From: Holothuria scabra
Lineage: Eukaryota > Echinodermata > Holothuroidea > Aspidochirotida > Holothuriidae
Reading direction: 5' to 3'
NCBI GenBank assembly: GCA_037179385.1
Contig: CM074179.1
Span: forward strand, 66,793,806-66,857,805
Length of the DNA: 64,000 bases
The notes beneath the pieces are model-generated. The model was not told where the DNA came from. It did no database searches and saw only the letters and a program-made list of their open reading frames with translations. The position numbers and the translations under genes were made by a program. Below, piece by piece: positions 23,732 through 35,632 of the stretch; positions within the stretch are counted from its first letter, which is position 1, and each line of letters begins with the position of its first letter.

Positions 23732-23799
23732 AACTCTGATGAGGTGGTTTTGGAAAGGTTGCCTCGAAGAAGAGGACACACCATTGCTTTTGAATGTGG
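23732..23799 (-). CDS. Exon: VRK-type kinase, beta3 strand with Lys-to-Arg
   Basis: A 68-nt exon (phase 1 in, phase 0 out), acceptor TTTCCCTGCCCAG and donor GTT|GTGAGT. It encodes TFKSNGVSSSSRQPFQNHLIRV after a split Ala codon. Spliced to the next exon the beta3 strand reads HLIRVEAAQNGVIFHE, which aligns without gaps to the VRK signature VVKVEPSDNGPLFTE. The ATP-anchoring Lys is therefore Arg. The loop before it is Ser-rich, as in VRKs. Location was deduced from frame continuity; it is the only exon candidate I found in this interval with matching phases. Confidence 0.8.
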
Positions 23800-24013
23800 C
23801 TGGGCAGGGAAAAAAATATAAAATGCGAGTAGAAAACATGCAAACATGTCATGTGCATAAATGCCATTAAGAGCTTATTCCGACCCCCATTTCACAACCT
23901 GAAATCCAGTAAAAAGATTAGCAGATCTGGTTGACATGCCTACAGTACTTTGCAGGCTTTGAGTTTTAGGTAATTATGTAAATCACACTCTTTAGGAAAC
24001 TAAGGAGTGTGGT

Positions 24014-24150
24014 TAGATGGAGTTTAACGACCCAGTTTCCAACCTATTGGTTCAAGTCCAGCCGGCCACGGCCTTTTTTCCAGTTGTGGCTCACTGGCTT
24101 GTTTTCCCTACTCAATTGCTTATGAGGAGCATCACGCACAATGAGTGTGG
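24014..24150 (-). mobile_element. tRNA-SINE fragment, reverse
   Basis: Reverse complement of the SINE body and tail: AGATGGAGTTTAACGACCCA, CAACCTATTGGTTCAAG and CAGTTGTGGCTCACTGGC. The tRNA head is missing. Confidence 0.65.
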
Positions 24151-24721
24151 TACAGTAGGTGTACTGTATAATAACTTATTAAGTAGATTTATATGAGCTC
24201 CCATCTTCATCTAGATGTACATTTAACCACACTCCTCAAAGTGATTTGAGGAGAGTGACGGTGTGCAATCACAGTCGCATGCCTCAAAATTTAAGGACTG
24301 AAACACTTTGTGGGTTATCTTGTTAACGTCTGATAAGGCAGAACCAATGAGGAATATTTTGATGTTGGTTTAGTACTATGAGCACACCAGCTAAGGTACC
24401 TATCCACAAGGCATGATTTGCATTAATAAAGCTGCAAAATTGCAGGATTCTTGCAAATGATCTTAAAATAACCCTGAATGAAAATAAAAAAAGGGGCATT
24501 CCCTTTCTATTTTTTTTTCTTTGGGGTGCAGGGAGGGGGGATTTTTTGGGAAGAAAATTAAAAGTAATAAAAAACTAATAGCAAACTATTTATCTCTGAC
24601 AACCTGTACAAAACAAACTCTACAATGTCATCATCCATATTGGATGGAGTTGAAAATCACAGCTCTTGTGAATGTGTCAGTTTAATATAAAAAAGGCATC
24701 ACATTGTACAGACCAACTGAT

Positions 24722-24995
24722 AGAATGCATGGTCAAGCGGTTAAAATCACAGTTTGCATGTTTGCATTTCAGAAGGTTGCGTGTTCAAGGGATAAGTCCT
24801 GACCAGTTCATACTCTGAGGACTTTAAAACTAGAAGCTACTGTCATTGTGCTTGGTGTTCAACATAAGCAATGGGGTAGGGAAAACAAACCAGTGAGCTA
24901 CAACTGGAAAAAAAGGCTGTGGCCAACTTCACTTAAACTAACTGGTTAGAAAATGGGCAGTAAAACTCCATATACTGTATCTAACTAACTAATCA
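24722..24995 (+). mobile_element. tRNA-derived SINE, diverged
   Basis: Head ATGGTCAAGCGGTTAAAATC and GCGTGTTCAAGGG resemble boxes A and B of a tRNA; the body (AGCAATGGGGTAGGGAAAAC) and the ATCTAACTAACT tail match the 30 kb copy. Confidence 0.7.
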
Positions 24996-26023
24996 CATTG
25001 TACAGATAACAGGATGAAATAGCAATAGTCCCATGATATGTGCCCATTAAACATCAAATTACACATCAAATTTACAGTACTAAGAAAATCCCCCTTTCAT
25101 ATCTCAAGTTCCCCACCTACATATGATTGAGGGGGGAGGGTAATTTCTCCATAGATTCAATTCCTTAGCAAAAACACGGCACCACTGCCAAAAAGCGAGA
25201 TCAGTAATTCATTGCCGCATGAAATTATGGGGCAAAGAATAGGATTCAAACAAATAAATTCAAATAAATAAATTGGATTAAAAAACCGAGTTCCGCTTGT
25301 AGCGTACATTGTTCTCTTGGTTTCATCTGCAGTACCTGCCTACAAACCCATCTTAGTGTCTGGCCAACACGAAAAAAAAAGGGTATCAGTGCTACTTTAC
25401 AGCAAATTGAAATGTGATATTTTTCAACAAAAGACAATTTTGACACAATTCACTGCACAGAACCACACTTGAGATCTGTCCTCACCTTACGGATGGATTA
25501 AGAAAGAACAATTTCATCAAAACTTAGATTTTGGAATACGTGTTGTAGGTGCAGGATCAGTTTGTTCATCCCAACTATTTTGAGGATGTACGCACATGCA
25601 TAGCAACCAAAATGAATTGCCAAACTGGCTTATTCTTGTTATAGCTTAAGGGGTAAGAGCAATCTCCCCAAACTTACATTGAACCAACAGCTAAATCTAA
25701 CAGTTAGTTTTCTTATTTCTTTTCAAAGTATCTTCACAATAATTTGGGACTTCTTTATTACAAATTCAAGGTAAAACAAGAAGTAAGCCTACTCCTAATA
25801 ATTTCCACATTTGAAGAGAAGAAATACTGTCACATGACTCTCAAGAGCCAATCATTAAACAGTACAATCTACTACACTACTTCAAGTTGGGGTGACTGCA
25901 TTTTCCCTTTAAAGAAAGAGACAATAGGTATCACAACAGGCATCACAATAGGCATCAAAATAGGCATCACCATGTCTCGCAGTTGCTGCCAAATCCCCAT
26001 CACATATACAGATATGGACTTAC

Positions 26024-26200
26024 CTCTAATCCCATTATACATTTTCCCAAATCCACCTCTACCAATAACTGAACCAAGCATCCAAGAATCGCTGCCATTT
26101 ATCATTACTGCCCATGAAGGTAACGTCTCTGGCACCTTGTAAATGTACTTCTCATCTGCAGGGGATGGTATTAATTTACTAGGTACGGGAAATTGGTGAG
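26024..26200 (-). CDS. Exon: VRK-type kinase, glycine-rich loop
   Basis: Phase-1/phase-1 exon of 177 nt, acceptor CTATTTCAG and donor TTAGAG|GTAAGT. It opens the kinase fold: SWMLGSVIGRGGFGKMYNG carries an intact GxGGFG nucleotide-binding loop, in the position and style of vaccinia-related kinases (LG.xIGxGGFGxIY). Upstream residues (HQFPVPSKLIPSP) join to the basic repeat exon through a Thr codon. The internal tandem-like stretch just past the donor (GGCATCACAATAGGCATC) is intronic. Confidence 0.85.
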
Positions 26201-26718
26201 CTGAAATAGAAAAGGTATAACATGAGCACTTCAATCTTAAAAGGAAATATTGCATTTAAAATAATCACATAGCATACAAAGAAAATAGCTGTAGTTAATA
26301 TCAAACTATGCACTCTCAAGGATAAACCCAAGCAATAACTTCATCTCCTCAAAATATTTTTAAAAGTGTGCCTCAAGTCAAATAATTCAAAAACATAAAT
26401 TAAAGAGCATGAAAAATGAATTCTTACAGTCCAAGTCCCATCCTGATAGGACATTCTTGAGTTGAGATATAAAATGTTGAAGTTTAATCGCTCAAGTTAT
26501 CACTCAAGTTTAAATGATGTACAGGTATTGTGCAATAATTTGTGATGTCATTGTTGTACTACTCAGATTACAATCTTTGTATTTCTTTGTTTTTCTAAAA
26601 GTTACTGCACCTTGTAACAGGATGCTATAGTACTCTAACTCTCATGGAGCGATGTAATTAATTAAGCCCGTCTCTGTGCAACATGCCATGCAAGCGAACA
26701 GGAAGTGTTCAAGGTCAT

Positions 26719-27076
26719 TAGTGTTTGCACCGGGTACCCCAGTAACCGACCAACGTTTTTACTACCCGGGTAGAAAATTAGTACCCGGGTACCGTTTTCC
26801 TATGATTTCTTTTTGATCTTCATAAAATACATGTAACATGGGTATTGAAACTAACAAAATGTATTTACCTACATCTCATTCACAATTATGTTGAAATGAA
26901 GTTGCTTTTGTTTGTTTCCATAATGCACTTATGTTAAATTGCACTTTTCCAGAAACAATTCAAACACCATGCACTTAAGTAAGATGTCGCAAGGTTTACG
27001 GTCGGGTACCCGGGTACCCAAGGGGTAATGCGGTTCGAGTACCCGGGTACGTATTTCCTACCCGGTGCAAACACTA
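26719..27076. mobile_element. hAT-like MITE with 8-bp target duplication
   Basis: 358 bp with ends TAGTGTTTGCACCGGGTA and TACCCGGTGCAAACACTA, flanked by perfect AAGGTCAT copies (26711-26718, 27077-27084). Internal TACCCGGGTA words are repeated. Non-coding. Confidence 0.85.
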
Positions 27077-27239
27077 AAGGTCATAAAAACATTTTTAATA
27101 TTAAAGGAAAACCAGACAGCCCAAAGGCATTTAGTGATTCCTTGCCAAAAGAGAACTCTTTATTTGATCTTGACTTCATCTTGCTATGGTGATAGCACCC
27201 CTACAGTGTTCATCATTGATATCTGGATAACAGGCAATT

Positions 27240-28200
27240 TAAGAGGTTTTTGCAGACTTACCGCTGGTGACCTCACATGACCTTGAACATCCAGCAAAAA
27301 TGACAGAGTTTTTCCTCTTAACATGGCAAATCCATATACAGAATATGAAAAGTGTCTGTCATTCCTAAATTGAGATATCGAGATCACAAGCTTTTTAGAC
27401 TTTGACCTCTGGTGACCTCAAATGACCTTTCACCTCAACCAAAAACAATTGGGTATTTCCTCTCAACATGACAAATCTATATACCAAATATGAAAAGTGC
27501 TGGTCATTCTAAACTTGAGATATGGCCATTACAAGCACTTTAGGAGGTTTTTAGAGAAACTGCTGGTGACCTCACATGACCTCTGATGTCTACCAAAAAC
27601 GATAGGGTTCTTCTTTCCAACATGGCAAATCTATATACCAAATATGAAAAGTGTTGAACATTCCTAAATTGAGATATTGCAATTACAAGCTTTTCAGACT
27701 TTGACCTCTGGTGACCTCAAATGACCTTTGACCTCCACCAAAAACTTTAGGGTTCTTACTCTCAACATGACAAATCTATATACCACATATGAAAAGTGTT
27801 GGTCATTCTTAACTTGAGATATCGCGATTACAAGCACTTTAGGAGGTTTTCGCAGATTTACCGCTGGTGACCTCATATGACCTCTGACGTCCACCAAAAA
27901 CGATAGGCTTTTTCTTCCCAACATGGCAAATCTATATGCCATGTATGAAAAGTATCGGTCATTCCTAACTTGACATATCCCGATTACAAGCTCTTCAGAC
28001 TTTGACCTCTGGTGACCTCAAATGACCTTTAACCTGCACCAAAAACAATAGGGTTCTTCCTCTCAACATGACAAATCTATATACCAGATATAAAAGTGTT
28101 GGACATTCCTATCTTGAGATATCGCGATTACAAGCAAGTTAAGTGTCACAAACACACATACATACACACACACTTACAAACACAACATCACCATCCCATT
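27240..28200. repeat. TGACCT-rich tandem array A1
   Basis: Diverged units alternating at about 145 and 155 bp (TGACC words at 27423, 27577, 27722, 27878, 28023), so a dimer of about 300 bp. Each ends in phrases such as TTGAGATATCGCGATTACAA. It closes with an ACACACATACAT stretch and is bounded by GATTCCTTGCC near 27136 and GGCAAGGAATC near 28219. Confidence 0.75.
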
Positions 28201-28322
28201 GATTCCTTGCCTGCCTTCGGCAAGGAATCAGCAAAGCAGGTGATGGGAGTTGTACAACAAGAAAGTCACAATTTATTGCACAATGGACCAATTTGTTTTA
28301 AGTGAATAAACTTCATCATTTA

Positions 28323-29229
28323 AAGTGGGCATGACACGGCCACAAAAACTTTTGTGTATTGCAAGGTTCAATACAGTATTTTACAAATACCATCTCACAC
28401 CTCATTTAAAAACCTGTACAATTTGGCATAAATGGCATTTGAAGGAAAACATTCCAAATCCAATTTCCAAAAATGCTGCAACATGTCACCTGACCTTTAT
28501 GACGCAACTGGCAGCACAAACCCTTCCTTATTTAAGAACGCACATCTAGATGTGGAACTAATACGCTCGGTAAAGTTATCTTATCTTAGCAACTTCATGA
28601 AAACGATTGCATCACAATACTCGTACGCGTCCAACATACAAAGCAAAGGGCACGTACAATGGTGGGGATTCGGAGCAATTCATTGGCCAATATGTTCGCG
28701 TGCATATGCGCGCGAGTAAAAACAGTTCTGTTTTTTGTGCAAGGAAGACACTGTTCGGGGGCTATACAAAACAGCCATCAACATTTATGGATGGCAGTCC
28801 ATAACAAGCGCATCCCCACTACAAGCGCATCTTGACTGTATGAGCTGTTGGTGAAGGTGCTATTGAGAATACTAAGCAATCAAAGTGCAATGCACAATTA
28901 ACAACGTAGTTAGTAGCCACACTCACTGCTACCGTAGCACCAGTGTTTGCAATGATGTACTCGCTAACACGCATTACCATGCACATGATTCGATGATTGT
29001 GAGCTCCCTTATAAAATGTTGCTAACCGTGCCTCCAATGACGTCACTATATTGAGATGGGCTTTCAACTGGATTTCAACTGGGCTGAGCCTAGCCTGTAA
29101 TTAGGAATTCACAACGTCGTATTTCGGTATTTATGGACATAATTTAGTAGGGAAAACATTCACTTTATGTCAAGGTGTACCCAAAGAACATTTACAGAGA
29201 AACTTAATTTGGCTGTGTCATGCCCACTT
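28323..29229. mobile_element. Inverted-repeat element, about 907 bp
   Basis: Ends AAGTGGGCATGACACGGCCA and TGGCTGTGTCATGCCCACTT form an inverted pair. It interrupts the family B phrase TTCAACATTTTATACCTCAG. Interior contains short open frames without recognisable homology. Superfamily not assigned. Confidence 0.7.
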
Positions 29230-29984
29230 CAATATATCAGCTCAGGAATGTCCTATAAAAATTGGAGTTGGACTGTTATAATTAATTTTTCATGCTCTTA
29301 AATATACATTTTTGAATTTTTTGACTTGAGGTATGCTTTAAACAAGACGAGTTACAGAAGTTGCATCATTTGAAATGTAGAAAGTTCGGGTGAACAAATT
29401 ATTCTGGAGTAGTAAATAACTCAATTTCTATCTGAGGAAAACTTATTTCTAGAAAAAAAGCAACCATATGACCATACTGACTTAATTTTAATCAAATTTC
29501 CACTCTATGTCAATAAAAATTAGTTTTAAAAGGATAAAGTTTTCTTGCAAAACAAACACAGTATTTCCCTTGAAGGGAAGCAGTTACTATACCAAAACAA
29601 GACCAGAGATTTATATTGGTTAGTCCCATAGTTACAGTAGCTTTCTTTTAAATGTGTGAATGCTCTAAATATTTTCAATTTCAAAAGTAGGAGTCTTCAA
29701 AATCTTTTCATTTTTTAAAGCCCACAATTTCTTCTTGGATATTGGATTTAAAAGTAGTCTGTAGCTTGTTCTTTTGGAGAAATCCCATCCAGGAGCCTTA
29801 TGCTAATATTGATTCCAGATAGAACGGGTTCACAGGTATGCAAATAATTAAATATTTAAGAAGAAAGCCTGCAGAGCTCCCTGCATCATTCAAAGGTCAG
29901 TTAATGAAGTTTTAAATACCGAGACTGTCACACATGTTATTAGTTCCCACTGCACTTGGTGTACTGTATCCTCAGTCCTATTTG

Positions 29985-30250
29985 GACTGCCTGTTTTGTC
30001 TAATGGTAGAGCGTCAGCCTCTCAAACGGAAGGCCCCTGTTCCATTCCCAGGTTAATTCATACCAAAGACTCTAAAAATGGAACCTACTGCCATTGTGCG
30101 TGATGCTCCGCATAAGCAATGGAGTAGGGGAAACAAGCCAGTGAGCCACAACTGGTAAAAAGGCTGTGGTCGGCTCGACTTGAACCAATAGGATGGAAAC
30201 TGGGCTGGAAAACTCCATCTAACTAACTAACTATAAACTAACTAACTAAC
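29985..30250 (+). mobile_element. tRNA-derived SINE, best-preserved copy
   Basis: Head TCTAATGGTAGAGCGTCAGC (box A) and CCCTGTTCCATTCCC (box B), body with AGCAATGGAGTAGGGGAAAC, GAGCCACAACTGGTAAAAAG and GGATGGAAACTGGGC, and a tail of CTAACTAACTAACT repeats. About 260 bp, forward orientation, opposite to the host gene. Confidence 0.8.
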
Positions 30251-30599
30251 TCAGTCTTATTTGTGACTGCATAAAATCATATCCTTTTCCTCTCTCTTAA
30301 TAAGGGCTAAGAGAATACTGCCGAAGGAGGGAGCTTGATCTTCACACTTATCTGAGACAAGAAAAATTCCAAACAATCATCTAAATGTTACAAAGTCTGC
30401 ATTCTGATAAACATCCATTTCCTCTAAGTAACAAATAACCAGAATGCAAAAATGCATTGAGGTTTCGATGATACATAAATGTACTGTTTTTCAAATTTGA
30501 CATCATGCACCATTATCTTCTCACTCAAATGTTATACTAGCATGTTCAAAAAATAATGATGCAATTACAGATGCCCTTTTGACCTCCACAAAAGCCATA

Positions 30600-31880
30600 C
30601 ATAGATAGATAAACCAACATCTTGAGATATAACTTTAACAAGATTTGAAGACTTTGACCCCTGGTGACCTGAAATGACCTTTGACCTCCACCAAAAAAAA
30701 GGGCACATCTCCTGACTAAAACGCATCTACATACCAAATGTGAAATCTATCCAAGTTTCCTATCTTGAGATATCGTGTTAACAAGATTTTCAGACTTTGA
30801 CCACCGGTGACACCAGATGACCTTTGACCTCTGCAAAAAACATTAGGGACCATCTCCTGACTAAAACGCATCAACATACAACATATGAAATCCAACCAAG
30901 CTTCCTATCTTGAGATATCGTGTTAACGAGATTTTCAGACTTTGACCCCCAGTGACCCCAGATGACCTTTGACCTCCGCAAAAAACAATAGGGACCATCT
31001 CCTGACTAAAACGCATCAACATACCAAATATTAAATCCAACCAAGCTTCCCATCTTGAGATATCATGTTAACAAGATTTTCAGACTTTGACCCCCAGTGA
31101 CCCCAGATGACCTTTGGCCTCTACGAAAAACAGTAGGGACCAACTCCTGACTAAAACCCATCAGCATACCAAATATGAAATCTACCTCAGCTTCCTATCT
31201 TGAGATATCATGTTAACAAGATTTTCAGACTTTGACCACCGGTGACACCAGATGACCTTTGACCTCTGCGAAAGACGATAGGGACCATCTCCTGACTAAA
31301 ACGCATCAACATACCAAATATGAAATCCAACCAAGTTTCCTATCTTGAGATATTGTGTTAACAAGATTTTCAGACTTTGACCCCCAGTGACCTCAGATGA
31401 CCTTTGATCTCTGCAAAAAACAATAGGGACCATCTCCTGACTAAAACGCATCAACATACCAAATATGAAATCCAACCAAGCTTCCTATCTTGAGATATCG
31501 TGTTAACGAGATTTTCAGACTTCGACCCCCAGTGATCCCAGATGACCTTTGACCTCTGCAAAAAACAATAGGGACCATTTCCTGACTATAACGTATCGAC
31601 ATACCAAATATGAAATCCAACCAAGCTTCCTACCTTGAGATATCGTGTTAACGAGATTTTCAGACTTTGACCCCCTGTGACCCCAGATGACCTTTGACCT
31701 CTGCCAAAAACAATAGGGTTCTTCCTCTCAATATGGCGCATCTATGTACTAAGTTTGAAAACTGTCGGACATTCCTATCTTGAGATATCGTGTTAACCAG
31801 CAAAGTGTCACAAACACACACACATACACATACACACACACACACGCACATACACACATACATACACACACACGCCATCA
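30600..31880. repeat. 145-bp satellite-like array A2 with TGACCTTTGACCT boxes
   Basis: Eight units with a regular 145-bp spacing (TGACCT at 30675, 30818, 30963, 31108, 31253, 31398, 31543, 31688; first step 143). Six of the eight units contain an intact TGACCTTTGACCT. Units also share CATCTCCTGACTAAAACGCA and CTTGAGATATCGTGTTAAC. The array ends in a CACACATACA tract near 31810-31875. Confidence 0.9.
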
Positions 31881-32922
31881 TGAATGCATAGGTTTCTCTT
31901 TAGTCGAAACCAAAAATTATTTTAATTTGTCTCGGGAATGAGCCTGAGACTTTAAAAAAGAGAGAAACTGAGTCAGAGACTTCCAAAAAGGAGGAAATTA
32001 AGAGGCAGGCACCAGGGCTGCGGGTCCAGGGAGAGCTTACCCCCTAAGGGCACTGATATCATTTTAATTTGGACTTTTGATTGAATAGAACTCTAAAGGA
32101 TGTTTGTATAGCTGAGATTTATACATTTATGAAAGAAACTTTTGGGGTATTTGATGCAAAGAAGAGGAATGAAGTAGTAAAAAGGAAATTTCCTCTGAAA
32201 AAGAGGAAGGGTCTTATGCCTATCGCCTACTGTACTGTACATTCTGTTTTGAAGCATGTAAGTTACTTGCGAACAGCCAAAAATAGCAAAATGGTCACCT
32301 GGAAGGACAAGAATACACTTTTCTGAACTGAGTTCTGTAAGGGCAGTCAAATTTACTCTGTTTAATCTGGGAGGGGGGCATGGTGTCTTCAGTCAGAAAT
32401 TTACTGCGTTAAAGTCTGAAGTCTGATGGTTACTTCAAAATTGTCGAGGGTGTGTGTTCCCCAGCGTCCCACCCCCTCCCGTGATTGATTGACATATTGC
32501 ATCCTACGTTCAATACAGTATTGTTTCAACTGTAGCAAATGCAAAAACATGCTTAAAGGGAAATATTGCATTTAAAATGTTCCAACACAGCATTAAAAGT
32601 AAATAGCTCCAGTCATTTTCAAAACATTTGGTCTCAACAATACTGTAAACCCCAGAAATAACTTCATCTGCTCAAAACAATGTTAAGCACAAGAAGAGTT
32701 ACGGAAGTTGTACATATCTTTTGAAATGTTGAAAATTTGGGTGAAAACATTATTCTTGAGCGACAAACAACTGAATTTCTATTCAAGGGGTATACCATAA
32801 TGTAATAATTTATCACTTTTTGCCAATAAATACTGGTTTCAAAAGGATGAAATTTCCTTGTAAAACAAACCCAATATTTCTCTTTAACAGAGATAAGGAA
32901 ACAGAAGACTCAAACAACTTAC

Positions 32923-33330
32923 TGGTGTTTCTTTTCATAGATGACCCGTCGCAGGTATTAGGTTTAGGGGCTAGCCTCTTCAGTATTTTGGGATTATTTG
33001 CTGTACAACTCTTCTGCTGGCAATTAGATGCAGGTCTTATAACAGCCGGATTATCCTCTGACAACACTTGTTTTCTGCCCTTGTTGACAAGCCTCTTAAC
33101 AGATACATTGTCCTTTGTACACACTTTATGCCTGTTTTTACTGGTACTCCTGTTAACAGATGATATATCCTTTGTACAATCTTCCTGCCTACATTTTCTG
33201 GCACTCCTCTTAACGGATGATGTATCCTTAGTACAACCTTTCTGCCTGCATTTACTGGCTCTGCTCTTAGAAACATATGATTTGTCTCTTGGAAGTCCTT
33301 GCTGTGTAATATGTGGGATACTTTTGATAT
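32923..33330 (-). CDS. Exon: five 19-residue Cys/Lys-rich repeats
   Basis: Symmetrical phase-1 exon of 408 nt; acceptor TTATTTACAG, donor ACCA|GTAAGT. After a short lead (DIKSIPHITQQGLPRDK) the 136 residues fall into five tandem 19-20 residue units of the form KCRQKGCTKDTSSVKRSAR, each with Arg/Lys, a central CTKD-like turn and a VKR tail; units 4 and 5 are diverged. The array is strongly basic and would carry several Cys. It could be a nucleic-acid-binding or disulphide-free nuclear segment, but no named domain is evident. Reading frame conservation across a 57-nt repeat supports coding. The plus-strand frame here is a shadow. Confidence 0.6.
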
Positions 33331-33529
33331 CTGTAAATAACGCAAAGAAAATTGTAACAACATTAAATGCACAATGAACCTTCTCTTCCTAACCCCCTCT
33401 CCCCCTCCCCTCCCCTTCTCTAATTAATAACACCTCATCACCTTCTTGACAAAACAAAGCACATTTCAACCTGAACATTACAATGCACATTACAACCTGA
33501 TACAGTCAACTTTCAACACTGTACCTGCC

Positions 33530-33800
33530 TAAATGATTGACATTACCAGCAGTCCCAGAGGATCAGTATCTAATTTTTGTTCCAGCAAGGCAGAGGCGGA
33601 TTAGATCTATCCAGTTTTACAACTCCTCCTATTCCAACATCATTGAAAACCAGATTACCAATAATAGCAAAGCCCTTAAGTATATTAATTGCAAAACCGT
33701 CCAGTATAAATCTTCCTTCTTTCCATCAACTATCCTGGATTGGAATAAACTACCCAATGAGACACCTGGACACCTTCAGGTGCCGCCTGGCGTCTTGCTG
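33530..33800 (+). pseudogene. LINE reverse-transcriptase C-terminal remnant
   Basis: The frame reads RQRRIRSIQF, then YKSSFFPSTILDWNKLPNET, close to the common tail (YK.SFFPRTI..WN.LP) of non-LTR retrotransposon polyproteins. It is 5'-truncated, and a second frame overlaps it (33577-33801), indicating a frameshift near 33780. It lies about 200 bp upstream (in gene direction) of the Cys/Lys-rich exon. Confidence 0.65.
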
Positions 33801-33959
33801 ATCCCTCTGTCTCTCTCTTACCCCGTTGCGTTTGTGCCCCTTGGGAGTCTGCTACATATTCTTGAAGAAGAATTGTTCAGTTACATACCAAAATACACAA
33901 AATGGTACATATAAGGGTTAAGCTACTGCAGCAGACTTGTCAATAATTGTTTGGGTTTT

Positions 33960-35370
33960 TTTTTTCCTCTTCTTTTTTATTCTTTTTTATGCAGAATGAG
34001 CAATATGACAGTGAAGATTGCTCCATTCATTCAGGTCTGGCACCAGATAGACATTCTGTAGACAAATCTGACCAGTACTTCTGTTTACTGACTGTGAGCA
34101 GCCATTAGTGGGGTCAAATCAGACTCAAATCCTCTGATTTTATTGACTACATGTTTTTCAAATCCTCACATTCAGTGAAATTGAAGGAATCAATATACAA
34201 TTCAGTGTACATCCATCCATGATACAGGTAAGAAAGGAAATTGAAAGATTAAAAGGTGATAGACCCCAGTTATGGCCGACTGCATTAGACCATGGCTGTG
34301 TCCCCGGATTTGTGAATACATCATGGTACTGTGCAGCCAGATCTGATTTAGTGTATTAATTGAATTCCATCTTTAGATCAATAAAGTTAAAGGGATTTCA
34401 CCCATTTAGAGGGGGTAAAATTGTATTAAAGAGGAATTGACTCTTGGAATTACAGAGATAAACTTCAACCAGGAAAAGGCCTCTTTCTCAGGTAATTGGC
34501 TAAAGTGTCCCACTTTAATAACAAGCCATCCTCCAAATCGTCGGGATAAACAAACCAATCCCACACCTTCAACACATATGTATGTTCCAAAATTTGGTTT
34601 TCACGAAAATTTGGTAAAATTATCCTTTCTTAATCCTTCCATAACATAACTAGAACAGCAATGCTGTTGTGAAGCTCACACAACTTCTTTTGTCTGTTAA
34701 AATCAGGAACTCAAAGTGCAACCAAATTTTATCTGGTATCTTTTTTCTAAACCTCCTTACATGTACATTATAAAATTAAAGGCAAGAAAGTGAAAAAATA
34801 GCTTAACATTTGTGATTTTGCAAAATGTACATCTGATAAAGTTTCATGGTAGATCTACATCAAAATGGATTTTTGTGCAGTGGATTGTGTCTAAATTGTC
34901 TTTTTGGTGTAAATATTTGCATTTTAATCTACCATAAAGGAACACTGAGACCCTTATTTTCATTCAAGTTTGCTTACTGTAGATAGTGTTTAAGCAGAAA
35001 CTGCAGAAAACGGGAACGTCTTTAACTACACACTGAGCTCAGTTTGTATATCCCACTCTGTGGCCCACAGTTCCATGCACCAATGAATTACCAAACTCAT
35101 TTATTCTATCTAGTGCCATAAAAAGCAGTCAGAGCAACCAAATTGAAAGCAGGATGCACTCAATTCGTACCATAGGAAATGCATTCTTTCTAGCTTGGTG
35201 CCATCATATATAAAAAGTTTCTTAAAGGTACTAAGCTTGAACGGTACATTTTACAAGTAAGAACAAATTCTTTCTAGCTTAAGAATGGCGAAACCTGACA
35301 TGCGCATATATTAAGTGCAGGATGTATACTCTCTTCGAAGGGCTGTGAAAGAAATAGCAAAATAACTAAA
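33960..35370. other. Intron sequence, no gene seen
   Basis: Between the basic-repeat exon and the linker exon. Some phrases (GATCAATAAAGTTAAAGG near 34378 and 37130) recur, implying an old repeat. No exon with matching phase was found. Confidence 0.5.
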
Positions 35371-35373
35371 CGT

Positions 35374-35632
35374 TTAACCCTTTACAGTTGTTTGGGTCCT
35401 TTTGGACCCATGCGGAGAGCTCGGCTGTCACCCATCTTTACCGTTTCACGCTGAGCTCGAAACTGCGAGTAGCTACCCGAAAATTCGGCCACAACAACGA
35501 GAGAGACAATAGTTTAAGGTCACGGGGTCAATGGCCTATGGAGGCTGATGCAAAGCGGCCTACGTCCACTTTTCCATCAACTCCCGAGGGGCGCAAATAT
35601 GCCCCGATCAGAGCACAACGGTAAAGGGTTAA
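35374..35632. mobile_element. MITE family C, TTAA ends
   Basis: 259 bp with ends TTAACCCTTTACAGTTGT and ACAACGGTAAAGGGTTAA. GC-rich interior with GGGTCCTTTTGGACCC palindrome. Copies at 35728-35988 and 37876-38134. Confidence 0.85.

Larger units (their letters stand above)
26358..29342. mobile_element. Family B element hosting nested insertions
   Basis: Left end AAAGTGTGCCTCAAGTCAA and right end GACTTGAGGTATGCTTTAAA are inverted. The interior holds a hAT-like insertion (26719-27076), a TGACCT-rich tandem array (27240-28160) and another inverted-repeat element (28323-29229). Each interrupts family B signatures, so all inserted later. Confidence 0.6.

Noticed and set aside
29985..30080. tRNA gene
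   Set aside because: Boxes A and B are present but the cloverleaf is degraded and the sequence continues into a SINE body.
31660..31881. Frame with a Cys-Val run
   Set aside because: CA-repeat translation at the end of the 145-bp array.
32820..33377. 185-codon plus-strand frame
   Set aside because: Antisense shadow of the 19-residue repeat exon; hydrophobic residues arise from reading Lys/Cys codons backwards.
33577..33914. Two overlapping plus-strand frames as host genes
   Set aside because: They are frames of a truncated LINE reverse-transcriptase tail.
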